Origin: Natrinema amylolyticus_A
GTDB lineage: Archaea; Halobacteriota; Halobacteria; Halobacteriales; Natrialbaceae
Reading direction: 5' to 3'
Assembly (NCBI RefSeq): GCF_042678045.1
Contig: NZ_JBHUDI010000011.1
Location: forward strand, 372,001-436,000
DNA: 64,000 nucleotides
A program made the position numbers and the translations under genes. Positions 33,649-42,318 of this stretch are shown here, one piece after another. Within the stretch, counting starts at the first letter, position 1; every line of letters starts with the position of its first letter. A model generated the notes under the pieces. That model saw nothing but the letters and a program-made list of their open reading frames with translations. It was not told the DNA's origin and made no database searches.

Positions 33649-34314
33649 ATGGGTGGCCGCCTGCGGAAACTCCTCGTCGATCCGGCGGCGTTTTTCGACG
33701 CCGAAGCGCCCGCGCTTTCACAGTCGGTCGGCGTGCTCATCGCGACCGGCGCGGCGTGTCTGGGAGTGATTCCGCCGGTGCTCTCCTTGCTCGAGTCGCC
33801 GGTGATCCCCGACGAGGTCGTCTTCGATGCGTTTCCACCGATCCAGTATGTCACAGCCGACTGGGCGGTGTCCATCCCCGGGATCGTCGGCGTGCTGCTC
33901 GCGGCGGTGCTTGCGGTACCCTTGGTCGCCTGGATCGCGTTCGCGGCGCTGTTTTACCTGCTCTCGTGGCCGATCGCGACCGAATCTGGGTTTGACCGCA
34001 CGACCAGTCTCGTCGCCTGGGGGTTCGTTCCCCAACTTCTCGCGAGCGGCGTCACACTCGTCGCGCTGTTCGTCGCCTTTCCGTCGACCCCGACCGAAAT
34101 CTGGCGAATCGGGGTCACGATCCCGGCGCGGATCTACGCGTCGCCGCCCGGATTTGATCCGCCGTTCGCGGCGACGACCGTCGTCGGTGTGGGCTGTACG
34201 CTCTGGTCGGGGTATCTGTGGGCCCACGCCGTCGCTGCGGCTCGCGGGCTGACGCTTCGCCAGGGACTCGCCGTCGTTGCCGTGCCGACGCTCCTCGTTC
34301 TCGGCCCGGTTTAG
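33649..34314 (+). CDS. Yip1-like membrane protein
   Basis: 221 residues with five membrane segments. Begins MGGRLRKLLVDPAAFFDA, the usual cytosolic entry of archaeal Yip1-family (PF04893) proteins; then helices near 35-55, 85-110, 125-145, 155-180 and 200-218. Function unknown; members are widespread haloarchaeal membrane proteins. Overlaps the end of the convergent ligase gene by 4 nt. Confidence 0.8.
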   Translation: MGGRLRKLLVDPAAFFDAEAPALSQSVGVLIATGAACLGVIPPVLSLLESPVIPDEVVFDAFPPIQYVTADWAVSIPGIVGVLLAAVLAVPLVAWIAFAALFYLLSWPIATESGFDRTTSLVAWGFVPQLLASGVTLVALFVAFPSTPTEIWRIGVTIPARIYASPPGFDPPFAATTVVGVGCTLWSGYLWAHAVAAARGLTLRQGLAVVAVPTLLVLGPV

Positions 34315-35423
34315 GAAACGCGAACGCGGCGGCGCTCGAGGTCGGCCTCGAGCCGATCGGCGGCTCGGAGCCGCAGGTTCCGTGCCTGCCCCTCGGTGAG
34401 CCGCGAGTCGGGCATGCGGTCGGCGAGGGGGTTGTACGCCGACGGCGTGAACCCGAGTCCGCGCAGATAGCGTCGGACCCCCGTGCCGTCGAGTCCATCG
34501 TAGATCGCCGCGTCGGTGACCGACTCGACGCGGTCGAACGCGGGAAGGGCAAGCGGGTCGCCGGCCCCTCTCGAGTCGACGGCTGTGTCCGAATCGGTGG
34601 TCGCCGCTGAGCCGGCGACGACCGTCCCGTTGGCGTCTGCTTGCGAGACGATCGATCGGACTGCTTCTGCGAGTTGTAGCACCTGACTCGGCAGGGCTGT
34701 GTCGGGCGAGCGCCACTCGACCGTGGGCATCGCGGATCGCAGTCGAACCGGGTTCCAGACCGCGTCGTACGGGCTGAATTCGGCTTCGAAGGTGGTTCGA
34801 TCGACGCCGCGCTCGAGCGCGCGTTCCCGGAACGAGTCGTAGGCGTCCGCGAGTCGCTGCTCCCACTCGGCGACGCTGTCGACGTAGGGCCAGAGCTGGC
34901 CCTGTTCGGGGCAGGTCTCGTAGCACGAACGACGGTAGAGGAACGGTCGGGCACACTCGAGGATGCGTTCGCCGCGATAGTGTGCAGCGCTGTTGACGAG
35001 CGCGAAGGCCGGGTCGATCGCGGTCAGGGTATTGAGCTGGTCGACGACGTTCGACTGTTCGAAGTGGACGTGTGTCCCGGCACAGAAACGGGCATCGTCG
35101 AACGTCGGCCCGACGATCCGCCGCTGGAGGTCGGTACTGTCCTTCTCGCGGTAGGGGATGTCGGCGGGTGAGGCGGACAGCGGTGTCGCCAGCGGGACGA
35201 GCCGCTTGTGCTGGTCGTGTGCCGCGTCGACGACGCGTCCGATCCGGCCGAGTAGCTCCTCGCGGAGCTCGGCTATCGACTCACACGGGGTTGTCTTGAT
35301 CTCGAGCATCGGCTCGACGAACTCGGGATCGACCTGCTCCGAGACGTCGAGCAGTGTGTCGGGTGGGACGAGTTCGCCGTCATCGTCAACGACCCAGTAC
35401 TCCACTTCGAGGCTGGTTTTCAT
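34311..35423 (-). CDS. gshA: Glutamate-cysteine ligase family protein
   Basis: 370 residues. KTSLEVEYWVVDDDGELVP (E6, E8) is the metal-binding start of the GCS2/ATP-grasp-like family, FCAGTHVHFEQSN is the core histidine motif, and SLAHYRGERILECARPFLYR follows the family. Haloarchaea make gamma-glutamylcysteine as their main thiol, so this is the likely first enzyme. ATG 35423 gives the family start. Ends 4 nt inside the convergent Yip1 gene. Confidence 0.75.
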   Translation of the reverse strand: MKTSLEVEYWVVDDDGELVPPDTLLDVSEQVDPEFVEPMLEIKTTPCESIAELREELLGRIGRVVDAAHDQHKRLVPLATPLSASPADIPYREKDSTDLQRRIVGPTFDDARFCAGTHVHFEQSNVVDQLNTLTAIDPAFALVNSAAHYRGERILECARPFLYRRSCYETCPEQGQLWPYVDSVAEWEQRLADAYDSFRERALERGVDRTTFEAEFSPYDAVWNPVRLRSAMPTVEWRSPDTALPSQVLQLAEAVRSIVSQADANGTVVAGSAATTDSDTAVDSRGAGDPLALPAFDRVESVTDAAIYDGLDGTGVRRYLRGLGFTPSAYNPLADRMPDSRLTEGQARNLRLRAADRLEADLERRRVRVS

Positions 35424-35732
35424 AGATGTCTCCGTTGGTGTATCGTGAATGGCCCTCGAGCAAGCTGTCACCGGGCCATCACTGGCGAACGGCCGTCGGT
35501 GATCGACGGTCCGCGCCGAAGGCACGGCAGCTGAGCCGTCCGCCGGTCGTTCTCCTGTGGGATGTGACGGTATGCACGAGCTACGCGAAGGGGTTGAGCC
35601 TGCATGGGCAAGCTATGTATTTTGTTACCAGCACTCATGTAGCAATTCTCTAGGGCTACTAACACCGGTGTCACGTGGTTGCTCCAGGGTTGCTGCTGGG
35701 TTGATATCCCTGCGGTAACATTGTGTAACTAC
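35424..35732. other. 309-base divergent intergenic region
   Basis: Promoter region of both flanking genes. A TTGATATCC block at about 35701-35709 lies 28 nt before ATG 35733. No gene or RNA recognised. Confidence 0.4.
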
Positions 35733-36440
35733 ATGAGCGACGAAACGACTGCGGACGATGTCTCGGTGATTGTTGTCGGCGGCGGCCCTGCCGGACTGAG
35801 TGCGGCGCTGTTCACCGCGAAAAACGGCCTCGAGACGACGGTGTTCGACACCGACGAGACGTGGATGCACAAGGCCCACCTCTTCAACTACCTCGGGATC
35901 GGCTCGGTCGGCGGCAGCGAGTTCATGGCGACGGCCCGCCAGCAGGTGGACGACTTTGGCGTCGACCGCCGACAGGACGAGGAAGTGACTGCCGTCACCG
36001 AGTCCGGTGACGGCTTCCTCGTCGAGACCAGCGTTGCGTCGGAGACGCAACGAGCAGACGGCGATCGCGCGGAGCTTCGCTCCGCGGACCATTCGAGCGG
36101 GCAGCGCCCGCGAAAAGAAGCCGTCGACGCCGCTGGCGAGTACGACGCCGACTTCGTCGTGCTCGCGACCGGCGCGAACCGAGAGCTCGCCGACGACCTC
36201 GGCTGTACGTTTGCCGACGATGACACCGTCGACGTTGGCGTCGAGATGGAGACGAGCGTCGAGGGCGTCTACGCGACCGGCGCGATGGTCCGCCCCGAGG
36301 AGTGGCAGGCCGCCATCGCCGTCGGTGACGGCGCCGCCGCAGCACTCAACATCCTTTCGACTGTAAAAGGCGAACACTACCACGACTTCGACGTGCCCGA
36401 CGACGCCACGCGCGTCTTCGGCGAGCACGTCGCGGAGTAA
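35733..36440 (+). CDS. Thioredoxin reductase-like FAD protein with inserted hairpin segment
   Basis: 235 residues. FAD motif VVGGGPAGLSAALFTAKNG (residues about 13-31) and the C-terminal YATGAMVRPEEWQAAIAVGDG motif of the TrxR family. It is shorter than a normal TrxR (~310) and lacks the CxxC pair, as in a compact haloarchaeal branch of the family. About 35 residues at 100-135 (ASETQRADGDRAELRSADHS and following) seem inserted; the DNA there carries three consecutive perfect hairpins. ATG 35733 is preferred over 35679. Confidence 0.82.
   Translation: MSDETTADDVSVIVVGGGPAGLSAALFTAKNGLETTVFDTDETWMHKAHLFNYLGIGSVGGSEFMATARQQVDDFGVDRRQDEEVTAVTESGDGFLVETSVASETQRADGDRAELRSADHSSGQRPRKEAVDAAGEYDADFVVLATGANRELADDLGCTFADDDTVDVGVEMETSVEGVYATGAMVRPEEWQAAIAVGDGAAAALNILSTVKGEHYHDFDVPDDATRVFGEHVAE
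36033..36111. repeat. Three tandem perfect hairpins inside a coding sequence
   Basis: Arms 36033-36040/36044-36051 (8 bp), 36068-36075/36079-36086 (8 bp) and 36097-36102/36106-36111 (6 bp), each with a 3-nt loop (GGA, TTC, AGC). They lie in frame in the flavoprotein gene in a segment not typical of the family. Confidence 0.75.
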
Positions 36441-36495
36441 TCGCGCCGACAACCGACTCGAACGGCCCAATCCCACTCACACGACCCGATCCCAT

Positions 36496-37116
36496 ATGTC
36501 CCACGACGCACCCACTCCAGTCACGCACGAACTGCCCGACAGCCCCGTCCACACGACGGGAACCGACCACATCACCATCTGGGGATCCAACGAGGAGGAC
36601 ACGATCGAGTTCTACCAGGACTTGCTTGGCATGCCGCTGGTACTCCGCCAGCCGAACCTCGACGATCCCTCCCAGACCCACCTGTTCTTCGATACGGGTG
36701 ATGGCCGCATCCTGACCTTCTTCGTCAACGACGACCGCCCGTCCGCCCGCGGCCAGCGTGCCGGCGTCGGCGCCGTCCACCACCTCTGTTTCAGCATCGA
36801 CCCCGACGAGTACGAGGACACAATGGACGCACTCGAGGACGCCGGCCACAGCTACAACGTCTTCGACCGGGGCATCTTCCACTCGATCTACACCCGCGAC
36901 AACAACGGCCTCGTGATCGAACTCTCGACGGACAAGTACGAGATCCCCGACGATCGCCGGGGAGAAGTGCTAGCGAAAGCCCAGGAACTCCGCGAGGAAG
37001 ATGGGGCCGAGTACGCCAAAGACGAGCACCTCCGTGGTGCGATCGAGGCTGTCGGGCTCGAGGTCGTCGAACACGACCTGCCCGACGCCAGCGCCGGCGT
37101 CGGTGGCCTCGAATGA
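36496..37116 (+). CDS. VOC (glyoxalase/dioxygenase) family protein
   Basis: 206 residues. TTGTDHITIWGSNEEDTIEFYQDLLGMPLVLRQ is the first beta-alpha-beta module with the metal His, and VGAVHHLCFSID the second-module His; IYTRDNNGLVIELS carries the Glu ligand. The fold fits ring-cleavage dioxygenases or glyoxalases. Overlaps the following esterase by 4 nt; the pair resembles the B. subtilis MhqO-MhqD (quinone response) arrangement. Confidence 0.83.
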   Translation: MSHDAPTPVTHELPDSPVHTTGTDHITIWGSNEEDTIEFYQDLLGMPLVLRQPNLDDPSQTHLFFDTGDGRILTFFVNDDRPSARGQRAGVGAVHHLCFSIDPDEYEDTMDALEDAGHSYNVFDRGIFHSIYTRDNNGLVIELSTDKYEIPDDRRGEVLAKAQELREEDGAEYAKDEHLRGAIEAVGLEVVEHDLPDASAGVGGLE

Positions 37117-37769
37117 GCGGCGACGGGCGCGTCGACGGCCCCCATCAGGGCCAGCAACTCGCTACCAGTGGGACCGATCTCGAGGACGCCGAGGCGGCAC
37201 TCGTACTCACCCACGGCCGCGGTGCGACCGCTCGTGGAATGCTCCAGTTGGCTGACGAGGTCTATCAGGACGGCGTCGCCGCCCTCGCCCCACAGGCGGC
37301 CCGTCGGACCTGGTACCCGAACTCGTTTCTCGCGCCCGTCGAGCGAAACGAGCCGGGCCGCAGTTCGGGCCTGCAGGCGATCAGCGACGCGATCGACGCG
37401 GCGAACGACGCCGGTATCCCGACCGAGCGAGTCATGCTGATCGGCTTCTCGCAGGGGGCCTGTCTTGCCAGCGAATACCTCGCGCGCAACCCCCGCCGAT
37501 ACGGCGGATTGGCCGCGCTCAGTGGAGGACTCATCGGCGAACAGCTGGACGACGAGTATCCCGGCGATCTCGAGGGAACGCCGGTCTTTTTGGGCTGTAG
37601 CGACGTCGACCCCCACATCCCCGAAGAGCGCGTCCACGAGACGGCGGCCGTCCTCGAGTCGATGAACGCCGACGTGACGAAACGCCTCTACGAGGGGATG
37701 GGCCACGGCATCAACGAGGACGAACTGGGCGTCGTCTCGGGGATGGTTGCGGCCCTCACCGACGATTGA
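37113..37769 (+). CDS. Phospholipase/carboxylesterase-like alpha/beta hydrolase
   Basis: 218 residues. ALVLTHGRGATARGM near residue 27-41, nucleophile motif GFSQGAC (S about residue 112), GCSDVDPHIPEERV with the acid and GMGHGINEDEL with the catalytic His. Family 1 carboxylesterase/Mhq D-like. Coupled to the VOC gene. Its TGA stop starts palindromic repeat E. Confidence 0.88.
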   Translation: MSGDGRVDGPHQGQQLATSGTDLEDAEAALVLTHGRGATARGMLQLADEVYQDGVAALAPQAARRTWYPNSFLAPVERNEPGRSSGLQAISDAIDAANDAGIPTERVMLIGFSQGACLASEYLARNPRRYGGLAALSGGLIGEQLDDEYPGDLEGTPVFLGCSDVDPHIPEERVHETAAVLESMNADVTKRLYEGMGHGINEDELGVVSGMVAALTDD

Positions 37770-37851
37770 TACGGTTTGCTGTCACGATTTACCGGTGCAA
37801 CTGCAGGGCAGTCGCGGTTGCACCGGCACTGACTGACAGTAGACCGTATGA
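37767..37851 (+). repeat. 85-bp palindromic repeat, copy E
   Basis: Starts TGATACGG at the stop codon of the esterase gene and ends CCGTATGA at 37851. The inner arms CCGGTGCAACTGC / GCGGTTGCACCGG form the stem. Lies between convergent genes. Confidence 0.87.
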
Positions 37852-37879
37852 TTGGGGCTGCCTCGAGACCTGCGTCAGA

Positions 37880-38296
37880 TCACCGGAAGACGGTCACCGG
37901 GACGGGCGCACGACGGACGATCTTCTCCGCGACGCTGCCGAGCAGGACCCGCGAGAGCCCGGACCGGCCGTGGCTACCGATGATGATGTGGTCGACGTCG
38001 TTTTCTTCCGCGAAGCGGACGACCTCGCGTGCGGGCTTGCCAACGGCGGTTTCGGTCCGAAAGTCGATGTCGGGATCGCTGACGATCTCTTTGATCTCCT
38101 CGGGGAGTTCCTTGGAGACTTCCTCTTCGCGGTCTCGAAGCATTTCCTGTGCGGCCATGATTCCGGCACCCGTCGAGCCGTCGGCCGCTTCGACGACGCG
38201 TAGCAGGACGATCTCCTCGTCGGGATACGTGGTGAACGCGTGTTCGACTGCCTTCTGTGCGGGTGCGGAGCCGTCGTACGCGACGAGTATTGCCAT
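37880..38296 (-). CDS. Universal stress protein UspA family
   Basis: 138 residues from ATG 38296. AILVAYDGSAPAQKAVEHA at the start and GSHGRSGLSRVLLGSVAEKI near residue 108, the G-2x-G-9x-G-S nucleotide-binding motif. An ATP-binding type UspA; role in stress inferred from the family. Monocistronic. Confidence 0.92.
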   Translation of the reverse strand: MAILVAYDGSAPAQKAVEHAFTTYPDEEIVLLRVVEAADGSTGAGIMAAQEMLRDREEEVSKELPEEIKEIVSDPDIDFRTETAVGKPAREVVRFAEENDVDHIIIGSHGRSGLSRVLLGSVAEKIVRRAPVPVTVFR

Positions 38297-38417
38297 ACCT
38301 GTGATCGGCGTTTCAGAGGTATAAAGCCGCCCGATGGCGACCGATCGGCTTCGCGGCACGATTCTCTCGTGAAACCGCTTCGATGAAACTCCCTCGAGAA
38401 CGGAATGTGTCGCGTTG

Positions 38418-39512
38418 TTACTCTTCGAAGCCGTCCTCAAACCGGAACGTCCCGTCGCGCTGGACGACTTCGCCGTCGACCTCGATGAACGAATCGTCGC
38501 TCATGTCGACGATCATGTCGACGTGGACCGCCGAATCGTTTTGCTCGTTGTCCTCGCCGACGGTGTCGTCGTAGGCCCGGCCGACGGCCATGTGGACGGT
38601 GTCGCCCATCTTCTCGTCGAAGAGCATGTTGTACGTGAACTGGTCGATGTCGCGGTTCATCCCAATGCCGAGCTCGCCCAGCCGGCGTGCACCGTCGTCG
38701 GTATTGAGGACCTCCGTCAGGACGTCCTCGTTTTTCGCCGCCGAGTGGGAGACGACCTCGCCACCCTCGAACTCGAGGTAGACGTCCGTGATCTCGCGGC
38801 CCTGATGGTACAGCGGCATGTCGAACAGGACCTCGCCCTCGACGCTGTCGGGCTGTGGTGCAGTAAAGACCTCGCCGCCGGGGAGGTTGTGTTCGCCGTG
38901 ATCGTTCAGCGTCGGATTGCCGTCGACGGACATCGTCACGTCGGTCGTGTCGCCGCTGACGATGCGAACCTCGTCGGCGGGGTCCATGATCTCGACCATG
39001 TGCTCCTGGTGTTCGCGCTGGGCCTCCCAGTCTTTGTTGACGGCATCCCAGACGAAGTTCTCGTAGCCTTCGGTGCTCATCTCCGCGAGCTGGGCGTTGG
39101 CGGGCGCGGGGAACTGCGTGAGACACCAGCGTTTCGAGAGGCGTTCGTTCAGGATGGGGCGGTGGGCCTGCTGATAGGCCGCGCTGATCTCGGGGTCGAC
39201 GTCGCTGGTCTGGGTGACGTTGTCGCTGGCCCGGATCGCGATGTAGACGTCGCTGTGCTCGACGAGCGCGCGTTCGTGCTCGGGCGTCTCGAACTCGCCG
39301 TCGGACGCCCGCAGGAAGGCCCGCTGGCTGCGCTTGCCCGTTCGCTGACTCGTGGTCACGGGGTTTGCCCCCTGATCGCCGATCACTTCGTGGAGTGCGA
39401 CGACTAGGTCCTCGGCGACCGGGTGGGCGTCGATGATGACGTTGTCGCCCTCCTCCAGATCGACCGAGTGGTTGGCGATGATCTCGGCGTGTTCCCGAAT
39501 GCGTGGATCCAT
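38418..39512 (-). CDS. M29 family aminopeptidase
   Basis: 364 residues from ATG 39512. MDPRIREHAEIIANHSVDLEEGDNV, then LPGGEVFTAPQPDSVEGEVLFD and LGELGIGMNRDIDQFTYNMLFDEKMGDTVHMAVG are M29 (thermophilic metalloaminopeptidase) motifs; the metal ligands E and H/D are in those segments (EVFTAP, H and D near the C-terminus, HVDMIVDM). Cytoplasmic. The adjacent small membrane gene is upstream, tandem. Confidence 0.9.
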   Translation of the reverse strand: MDPRIREHAEIIANHSVDLEEGDNVIIDAHPVAEDLVVALHEVIGDQGANPVTTSQRTGKRSQRAFLRASDGEFETPEHERALVEHSDVYIAIRASDNVTQTSDVDPEISAAYQQAHRPILNERLSKRWCLTQFPAPANAQLAEMSTEGYENFVWDAVNKDWEAQREHQEHMVEIMDPADEVRIVSGDTTDVTMSVDGNPTLNDHGEHNLPGGEVFTAPQPDSVEGEVLFDMPLYHQGREITDVYLEFEGGEVVSHSAAKNEDVLTEVLNTDDGARRLGELGIGMNRDIDQFTYNMLFDEKMGDTVHMAVGRAYDDTVGEDNEQNDSAVHVDMIVDMSDDSFIEVDGEVVQRDGTFRFEDGFEE

Positions 39513-39570
39513 GCTCCGGTATTGGGAGGGGAAGGAAAAAACGGTTCGTGATGCGGAGAGTCGCCTCGTT

Positions 39571-39655
39571 TCATACGGGCACCTCTCAGTCAGTGCCGGC
39601 GCACCTGCGACCTGTCCCAGGGTGTGCCGGGAACCAGTGACAGCAGCCCATCTCA
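39571..39655 (-). repeat. 85-bp palindromic repeat, copy H
   Basis: Reverse orientation. Read on the minus strand it begins TGAGATGG, the TGA being the stop codon of the 48-residue membrane protein, and ends CCGTATGA at 39571. Tandem junction between two minus-strand genes. Confidence 0.84.
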
Positions 39656-39799
39656 GCGTTCGCCGCGCATCCCATCGCGGAACTCGAGGACGGTCCGGCG
39701 CAAGAGGAGATACGCGAAAAAGACCAGCGACAGCAAAATGGCGACGACCGCGATGATCACGGGATCGTCGGGGAGGAGACCGATGATGGAATCGAGCAT
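39653..39799 (-). CDS. Small one-helix membrane protein (DUF7859-like)
   Basis: 48 residues, too short for usual gene calls. An N-terminal IIGLLPDDPVIIAVVAILLS then LVFFAYLLLRRTVLEF: one long membrane helix and a basic cytosolic tail. I recall it as a conserved haloarchaeal micro-protein family. GTTAAC at 39825-39830 sits 28 nt before the ATG, so a leaderless transcript is likely. The stop is part of repeat H. Confidence 0.8.
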   Translation of the reverse strand: MLDSIIGLLPDDPVIIAVVAILLSLVFFAYLLLRRTVLEFRDGMRGER

Positions 39800-40154
39800 A
39801 CGCGGCCGCTACACTGTCACTGTGGTTAACCGTTTCGACCTCGACCGGTTGTATCCGTGTCGCCACAACAGTAACTAAAATCGGAATTTCAGCTTGCGCC
39901 GACTATAACGTGACGCGGCCCGTTCGGTCAGGTAGGCCTCGAGTCAGGTGACACGCCCGCCGTGGCGACCGCGAGCTCGAGGCCTGTCGCCTGCGCTGCG
40001 ACACACCGGCCGTGCGACGCCTCCGTCTGACTCGTTCGTCGTGACGGCCGGCACCCTCTGACATCGCCCTCGAGTCGCTCCCCGCTGGCGTTGCCCACCA
40101 GTCCGAATCGCTTGCTGTCGCATCCGCGTTCGGAGTCCGTCTTGTCCCTTCGTG
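39800..40154. other. 355-base intergenic region with an inverted repeat
   Basis: Between two minus-strand genes. It holds the promoter of the small membrane gene and a perfect 10-bp inverted repeat AGGCCTCGAG / CTCGAGGCCT (39934-39943 and 39976-39985). No gene recognised; a structured RNA cannot be excluded. Confidence 0.4.
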
Positions 40155-40670
40155 TTATACCGGTCGAATCTCGAACGACTCGATCGGTGTCCCGTCCGGC
40201 TGTCGGATCGTCCCTTCGAGAGCGCCATCGTCGCGTTCCTCGAGGACGGCAAACCCCGGCCGGTTCCCACGCGGATCGGCGTGGCTGCCGGGATTGAGCA
40301 GCGTGACATCTGCGGTCTCGACGACCGTCGGGCGGTGGCTGTGACCGAAGACGACGAGGTCCGCACCGCGCGAGCGGCCGAACATCGCGAGCCCGGTTTC
40401 GCCGCCGTCCTGCCGATGGGTGACGGCGATGCGAATGCCGCCCGCCTCGACGACGCGAGCCGTCGGCAGTCGCTCCCGTACTGCGGCGCTGTCTGCGTTC
40501 CCGTGGACCGCGAAGAAGCGGTCACACTCTCCCTGGAACGCCTCGAGTGCGGCCTCGCTCGTGAAATCGCCCGCGTGGACGACGACGTCGGCTTCGCGGG
40601 CCGCGGTCAGGGCCGCCCCCTCGAGTTCGTGGTCCTGTCGACTGTGCGTGTCCGAGAAGATCGCGATCAT
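40155..40670 (-). CDS. YfcE/MJ0936-type metallophosphoesterase
   Basis: 171 residues from ATG 40670. The five metallophosphoesterase motifs are visible: D7-T-H9, HAGDF, GNAD, THRQDG and GHSHRP. Cleaves phosphodiesters in vitro by family precedent; physiological substrate unknown. Monocistronic; divergent from the CDF transporter. Confidence 0.9.
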   Translation of the reverse strand: MIAIFSDTHSRQDHELEGAALTAAREADVVVHAGDFTSEAALEAFQGECDRFFAVHGNADSAAVRERLPTARVVEAGGIRIAVTHRQDGGETGLAMFGRSRGADLVVFGHSHRPTVVETADVTLLNPGSHADPRGNRPGFAVLEERDDGALEGTIRQPDGTPIESFEIRPV

Positions 40671-40825
40671 GGTCGTCTTTCGTCCGTCAGTGACAGGTTC
40701 CTTTCGGATGGGATCGCTGCCATTCGCGGTTCGGGCGACGCGATGCTGTTTCCGCCACCTGGGACTGGTGTGGCCGGCTCTAGAACGGCTTACACTTTTG
40801 GGAGTCCCCTCCGTAGTCGTCGGCG

Positions 40826-41770
40826 ATGGCCAGTAGCACCTCCGTCGTGCTTGCCGCGCTGTTCGCAAACGGTGCGATCGCGGTACTGAAGTTCGGCGGC
40901 TTTCTGTTGACCGGCAGCCCCGCGATGTTATCGGAGACGTATCACTCGATTTCGGATACGGGCAATCAGATCTTCCTGTTGGTCGGGATCAAGTACGGCG
41001 CACAGGAAGCCACCCGGAGCCACCCCTTCGGCCACGGTAAGGCCCAATTCTTCTATAGTCTGCTCGTGAGCGTCATGCTCTTTGGCATCGCTGGGTGGGA
41101 GAGCGCCCGCCACGGCTACAGTGCGCTGCAAGAGGGTGGCGTCCACCGCGCCAGCGAGGATGTCACGCTGCTGGGCCAGACGTTCGATCCGGTTTACATC
41201 AACTACGCCGTGTTGCTCGGGGCGATCGCCTTCGAATCCTACGCGCTCTGGAAGGCCTATCAGGGGATCAGCCGGCAGATGGACGAGTACGGCTGGACGA
41301 GCCTCCGCGAGGCCTTCCGGAAGACCAGCGACGTGACGACTCTGACGGCACTTACCGAAGACACCATCGCACTCGCGGGCGCGGGCATCGCGCTGTTCGG
41401 GATCTACCTCACGCGAACTACCGGCAATCCGGCCTACGACGCCGGCTCTGCCCTCGTCATCGGACTCATGCTGATGGGCTTTGCCCTCGCGCTCGCCTGG
41501 GAGAACAAACGGCTCATCCTCGGCGAGAGCCTCCCGAAAGCCGACGAGGACGAACTACGGGCGATCGTCAGGGAGTGGGACGGCGTCACCGAACTCATCG
41601 ACTTCCGAACCGTCTACTTCGGGGCAGAAGAACTGCTCGTCACTGCCGACGTGGCGTTCGAGTCCACTCTCGACGCTGAGACGGTCGACGATCGCATCAC
41701 CGAACTCGAGCGCGCCCTGAAAGCCCACGACGACCAGATCCAGCGCATCTACATCGAGCCCGAAACGTAG
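40826..41770 (+). CDS. Cation diffusion facilitator transporter
   Basis: 314 residues with six membrane segments and a cytosolic C-terminal domain. Metal-site residues: H/D in ETYHSISDTGNQIFLLVG (helix II) and HPFGHGKAQFFYS; helix V SVDTTLTALTEDTIALAGAG-like. Family: exports Zn2+, Mn2+ or Fe2+ in exchange for protons. The C-terminal ALKAHDDQIQRIYIEPE domain is typical. Substrate not determined. Confidence 0.9.
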   Translation: MASSTSVVLAALFANGAIAVLKFGGFLLTGSPAMLSETYHSISDTGNQIFLLVGIKYGAQEATRSHPFGHGKAQFFYSLLVSVMLFGIAGWESARHGYSALQEGGVHRASEDVTLLGQTFDPVYINYAVLLGAIAFESYALWKAYQGISRQMDEYGWTSLREAFRKTSDVTTLTALTEDTIALAGAGIALFGIYLTRTTGNPAYDAGSALVIGLMLMGFALALAWENKRLILGESLPKADEDELRAIVREWDGVTELIDFRTVYFGAEELLVTADVAFESTLDAETVDDRITELERALKAHDDQIQRIYIEPET

Positions 41771-41782
41771 CCGATCGGCCCG

Positions 41783-42193
41783 CTACTCGCCGGTTTCTTC
41801 GCCACGATCGTCGTAGACGGCGACAACCGTCGATCCCGGCGGCTGCTCGTTGAGCACTGCAGTGACCGTCGTGTCCTCGAGATCCACCGCCGAGTGGAGT
41901 CGCTGCCACTCGTCCCCGGTCTCGACGGCGACCGCGACGTCGGTCGGACTCGCACCCGGCGGCAGGGCCGTCGGATCGTAGTCGAGCACGAGCCGGAGCG
42001 CTTCGACCGCTCGAAGCTCGTCGCACGCCACGAGGTCGACCGGCTCGCCCAGCGCAGTCGACGGCGGTTCGCTGTCGCTCTGGGCGAGGCCAAACGCCTC
42101 CGGAACCACGTTCGCTACGAGATCGACGCGGGCACCCGCGTGCTCGAGAGTATATTCTGCGACGGTACTGGCATCGTATCCAGGGATTGCCAT
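41783..42193 (-). CDS. Hypothetical protein
   Basis: 136 residues, acidic and soluble, no recognised family. AIPGYDASTVAEYTLEHAGA at the start and EQPPGSTVVAVYDDRGEETG at the end; the middle is a beta/alpha mix. Convergent with the CDF gene (13-nt gap) and divergent from the XPD helicase. Confidence 0.7.
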   Translation of the reverse strand: MAIPGYDASTVAEYTLEHAGARVDLVANVVPEAFGLAQSDSEPPSTALGEPVDLVACDELRAVEALRLVLDYDPTALPPGASPTDVAVAVETGDEWQRLHSAVDLEDTTVTAVLNEQPPGSTVVAVYDDRGEETGE

Positions 42194-42318
42194 ACCGGAG
42201 TCAGTGCCTCGAGATATATGGCCCTGTACCGCGCGGTTGCTGGCCGGCGGTCGATAGGCCGTGCCGGCTGCCGAATCGAGACGAACGTTTTTATCGCAGC
42301 GCGAACCACTCATGGACT

